NCBI GenBank assembly: GCA_030619215.1 | Contig: JAUXBV010000282.1 | Location: forward strand, 1-5,481 | Origin: Fibrobacterota bacterium | GTDB taxonomy: Bacteria > Fibrobacterota > Chitinivibrionia > Chitinivibrionales > JANQEN01 | Reading direction: 5' to 3' | Length of the DNA: 5,481 nucleotides | The notes under the pieces: generated by a model | Told to the model about the DNA's origin: nothing | Database searches by the model: none | Seen by the model: the letters and a program-made list of their open reading frames with translations, nothing else | Program-made: the position numbers and the translations under genes | Shown: piece after piece, positions 3,925-5,481 of the stretch | Layout of the letters: the number at the start of each line of letters is the position of its first letter | Numbering within the stretch: the first letter of the stretch is position 1

Positions 3925-5481
3925 TTATTGAGAGAGTAATTGCTTTTTAAACTCCATAAAATCCTCTTCTGATATAACTCCGGCATCTCTAAGTTTAGCA
4001 AGGTTTTTCAACTCGTCAGCAAGTGAAACAGTATCCTGTTGTAATACACTTTCTATTTCATCCTCAGCTTCTGCAGTTTCCGCCATTTCTGCCTCCTCTA
4101 ATTCCCTGGCTTCCTCTGCCTTACGCTCCTCTTCGGCAATCAGCGCCCTCTCTTTAGCTATTCGTTCCTCTTCCGCTTTTTTTGCTTCCTCCGCTTTCCC
4201 GGCTTCCTCTGCACTGCGCTCCTCTTCAGCCTTCAGCGCCTTCTCTTCAGCTATCCGCTCCTGTTCCGCCCTTTTTGCCTCCTCCATTTTTCCGGCCTCT
4301 TCTGCCTTACGCTCCTCCTCTTCTCTTCGTGCCTCCTCTTTTGCTATACGCTCCTGCTCTGCCTTTGATTGCAATCCCAGCTTTCTACTTATTCTTTCTG
4401 CACCCTCTAATGCTTCGGGAAAATCCGGGATATTGCCAAGCACCTCTTCATAAATACCAAGTGCACTTTCATCCTGATTCATCCCCTCATAGCACTTACC
4501 CATATAGAACAGATATTCCATATTATTCGCATTAAAGGCGAATGCTTTACTGAAATACTCCAGTGCTGATTCATAGTTACTCCTGAGCAGCTCTATCCTG
4601 CCGATGCCTGAAATGGCATATTGATTATCCAGGTCCTTTTCCAAAACCTTATTGTATTTTTTCCATGCCTCACTGAAAAATGACCTTGATTCGTCAATTT
4701 CACCCTGAATAATGAAAGACCACAGTGAATTGGGGTCTATTATGTTATCGAGAAAAGCCCTTTCACCTTCCTCAATGTTACCGCTGAGAGAATAGGCCCT
4801 GAACATCCAGAATAACATCTCGCTGGTCGCTTTCCCATCTTCGATCACTTTTAGAAAAATGTCAATTGCCTCTTTGTATTTCCTTTGCAGGACCAGCTTC
4901 TTTCCTTTCCGTATCATAGGGCTCTTTTTGGTTTCTCCTTCTGTAGAGGCCTTTGGATAAACAGCCGGAGTAACGGGCGGCTTCTTTACTACCGCGACTA
5001 CCGGCTGCACAGCAGGCGTAACCGGCTCTTTCTTCCCGGCAATTCGTGCTTCCTCAGCCTTACGCTCTTCTTCTGCCCTGCGCGCCTCCTCTGCTCTCCG
5101 CTCCTCTTTAGCTTTACGCGCCTCTTCAACCCTTCGCCCACTTTCAGCACTCCGCGCTTCTGCAGCCTTTCGCGCTTCTTCAATCCTTCGCTCACTTTCA
5201 GCCTGTCGTGCCTCTGTAGCTTTTCGTGCCTCTTCTACTCTTCGTGCCACTTCAGCCTCTCGTGCCTCTTCAGCTTTACGTGCTTCTTCAGCAGCCCTTG
5301 CCTCCTCAATCTCACGTTCTTTCTCACAAAGCGCTATCTCCTCCTGCAGAGGCTTTTGAATTTCCTTCAGGTTTTTAGCGAGGTCAGCAACCCGAACAGC
5401 CACATCATATTTCTTGACTAAACGATAAAACCTGGTGGTCGAAAGATAGGCGGGTGGGTATTTCAGGCCAAGTTTGTGAAC
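3925..5481 (-). CDS. TPR protein with two charged helical repeat arrays and a SHOCT-like tail (5' partial)
   Basis: At least 518 residues are visible. The frame is open from the window edge (5481) to the stop. A GTG at 5403 could serve as a start but has no clear ribosome site, and the 26 upstream codons read as ordinary protein (LGLKYPPAYLSTTRFYRLV), so I treat the gene as partial. Residue numbers below count from that GTG. Residues 36-121 are an Ala/Arg/Glu-rich helix built of an 18-residue repeat. Residues 125-150 are a Pro/Val linker with two PVTPAV copies. About 165-345 are TPR-like helix pairs (for example NYESALEYFSKAFAFNANN, 276-294). Residues 348-440 are three 31-residue charged repeats. 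Residues 459-492 (LADELKNLAKLRDAGVISEE and following) resemble the SHOCT domain. No signal peptide or membrane helix is visible in this part. A scaffold or protein-interaction role is likely; the function is unknown. Confidence 0.85.
   Translation of the reverse strand, partial: VHKLGLKYPPAYLSTTRFYRLVKKYDVAVRVADLAKNLKEIQKPLQEEIALCEKEREIEEARAAEEARKAEEAREAEVARRVEEARKATEARQAESERRIEEARKAAEARSAESGRRVEEARKAKEERRAEEARRAEEERKAEEARIAGKKEPVTPAVQPVVAVVKKPPVTPAVYPKASTEGETKKSPMIRKGKKLVLQRKYKEAIDIFLKVIEDGKATSEMLFWMFRAYSLSGNIEEGERAFLDNIIDPNSLWSFIIQGEIDESRSFFSEAWKKYNKVLEKDLDNQYAISGIGRIELLRSNYESALEYFSKAFAFNANNMEYLFYMGKCYEGMNQDESALGIYEEVLGNIPDFPEALEGAERISRKLGLQSKAEQERIAKEEARREEEERKAEEAGKMEEAKRAEQERIAEEKALKAEEERSAEEAGKAEEAKKAEEERIAKERALIAEEERKAEEARELEEAEMAETAEAEDEIESVLQQDTVSLADELKNLAKLRDAGVISEEDFMEFKKQLLSQ
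4084..4362 (-). repeat. Three in-frame 93-bp tandem repeats
   Basis: Units are 4362-4270, 4269-4177 and 4176-4084, each encoding 31 residues. They begin AEQERIAKEEARR, AEQERIAEEKALK and AEEERIAKERALI, and each continues with E/R/K-rich helix containing an EERxAEEA core. Units two and three are closest. The array lies between the TPR block and the SHOCT-like tail and probably forms a long charged helix. Confidence 0.8.
5041..5298 (-). repeat. Four and a partial in-frame 54-bp tandem repeats
   Basis: The period is 18 residues: RAAEEARKAEEAREAEVA (5298-5245), RRVEEARKATEARQAESE (5244-5191), RRIEEARKAAEARSAESG (5190-5137), RRVEEARKAKEERRAEEA (5136-5083), then a partial fifth unit to 5041. Eighteen residues equal five turns of an alpha helix, so equivalent side chains stack in straight rows along the helix. 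Confidence 0.85.

Noticed and set aside
4885..5421. Plus-strand open frame of 178 codons opposite the charged repeat region
   Set aside because: It is a mirror of the low-complexity Glu/Ala/Arg repeats, giving a Ser/Leu/Phe/Cys-rich product with no domain. It lies entirely antisense to a well-supported gene.
1..5481. CRISPR array, tRNA or rRNA genes
   Set aside because: No regularly spaced direct repeats with unique spacers and no tRNA or rRNA landmarks were seen on either strand. The regular repeats present are in-frame protein repeats.

Overview
The window reads as a chromosomal stretch of a Gram-negative bacterium. Every gene I can support lies on the minus strand, so transcription runs from high to low coordinates. 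The secreted protein at the low end carries an AgmX/PglI-type (TonB-C-like) domain, a family I associate mainly with Fibrobacterota and myxobacteria or related delta-proteobacteria. I lean towards a Fibrobacterota (Chitinispirillum-like) host, but this is inference from family distribution only.

Layout, in order of transcription. (1) 5481-3925 is the 3' portion of a large gene for a protein with a charged helical repeat, a TPR block, a second charged repeat and a SHOCT-like tail. Its frame stays open to the window edge, so the true start is probably outside. (2) 3924-3703 is an intergenic stretch with a perfect 14-bp palindrome, a short heptamer tract and a good sigma70-type promoter. (3) 3702-3028 encodes a beta-phosphoglucomutase-like HAD hydrolase, followed after 22 bp by (4) 3005-1737, folC (dihydrofolate/folylpolyglutamate synthase). 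The two look like one short operon read from that promoter. (5) 1736-1313 is a non-coding stretch with a second heptamer tract and an inverted-repeat hairpin. (6) 1312-479 encodes a secreted protein with two tandem AgmX/TonB-C-like domains. (7) 478-1 is AT-rich and has no supportable gene, but holds a strong 21-bp-arm hairpin.

The most notable structure is around gene (6). It is much more AT-rich than the other genes (about 23-35% GC in sampled 60-base lines, against about 38-62% elsewhere). It is flanked by two facing copies of a composite repeat: a 31-bp motif (26/31 identical, all differences transitions), a 9-bp GGGCGGCTT block on the gene side, and a hairpin plus a TGCC...GACATTTT block on the outer side. 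Together they outline a unit of about 1.27 kb (235-1506) that looks like a non-autonomous mobile cassette carrying one secreted-protein gene. No transposase or integrase is in the window.

The housekeeping genes (folC, HAD) and the repeat-rich TPR/SHOCT gene look resident. Nothing in the sequence links them functionally to the cassette gene.
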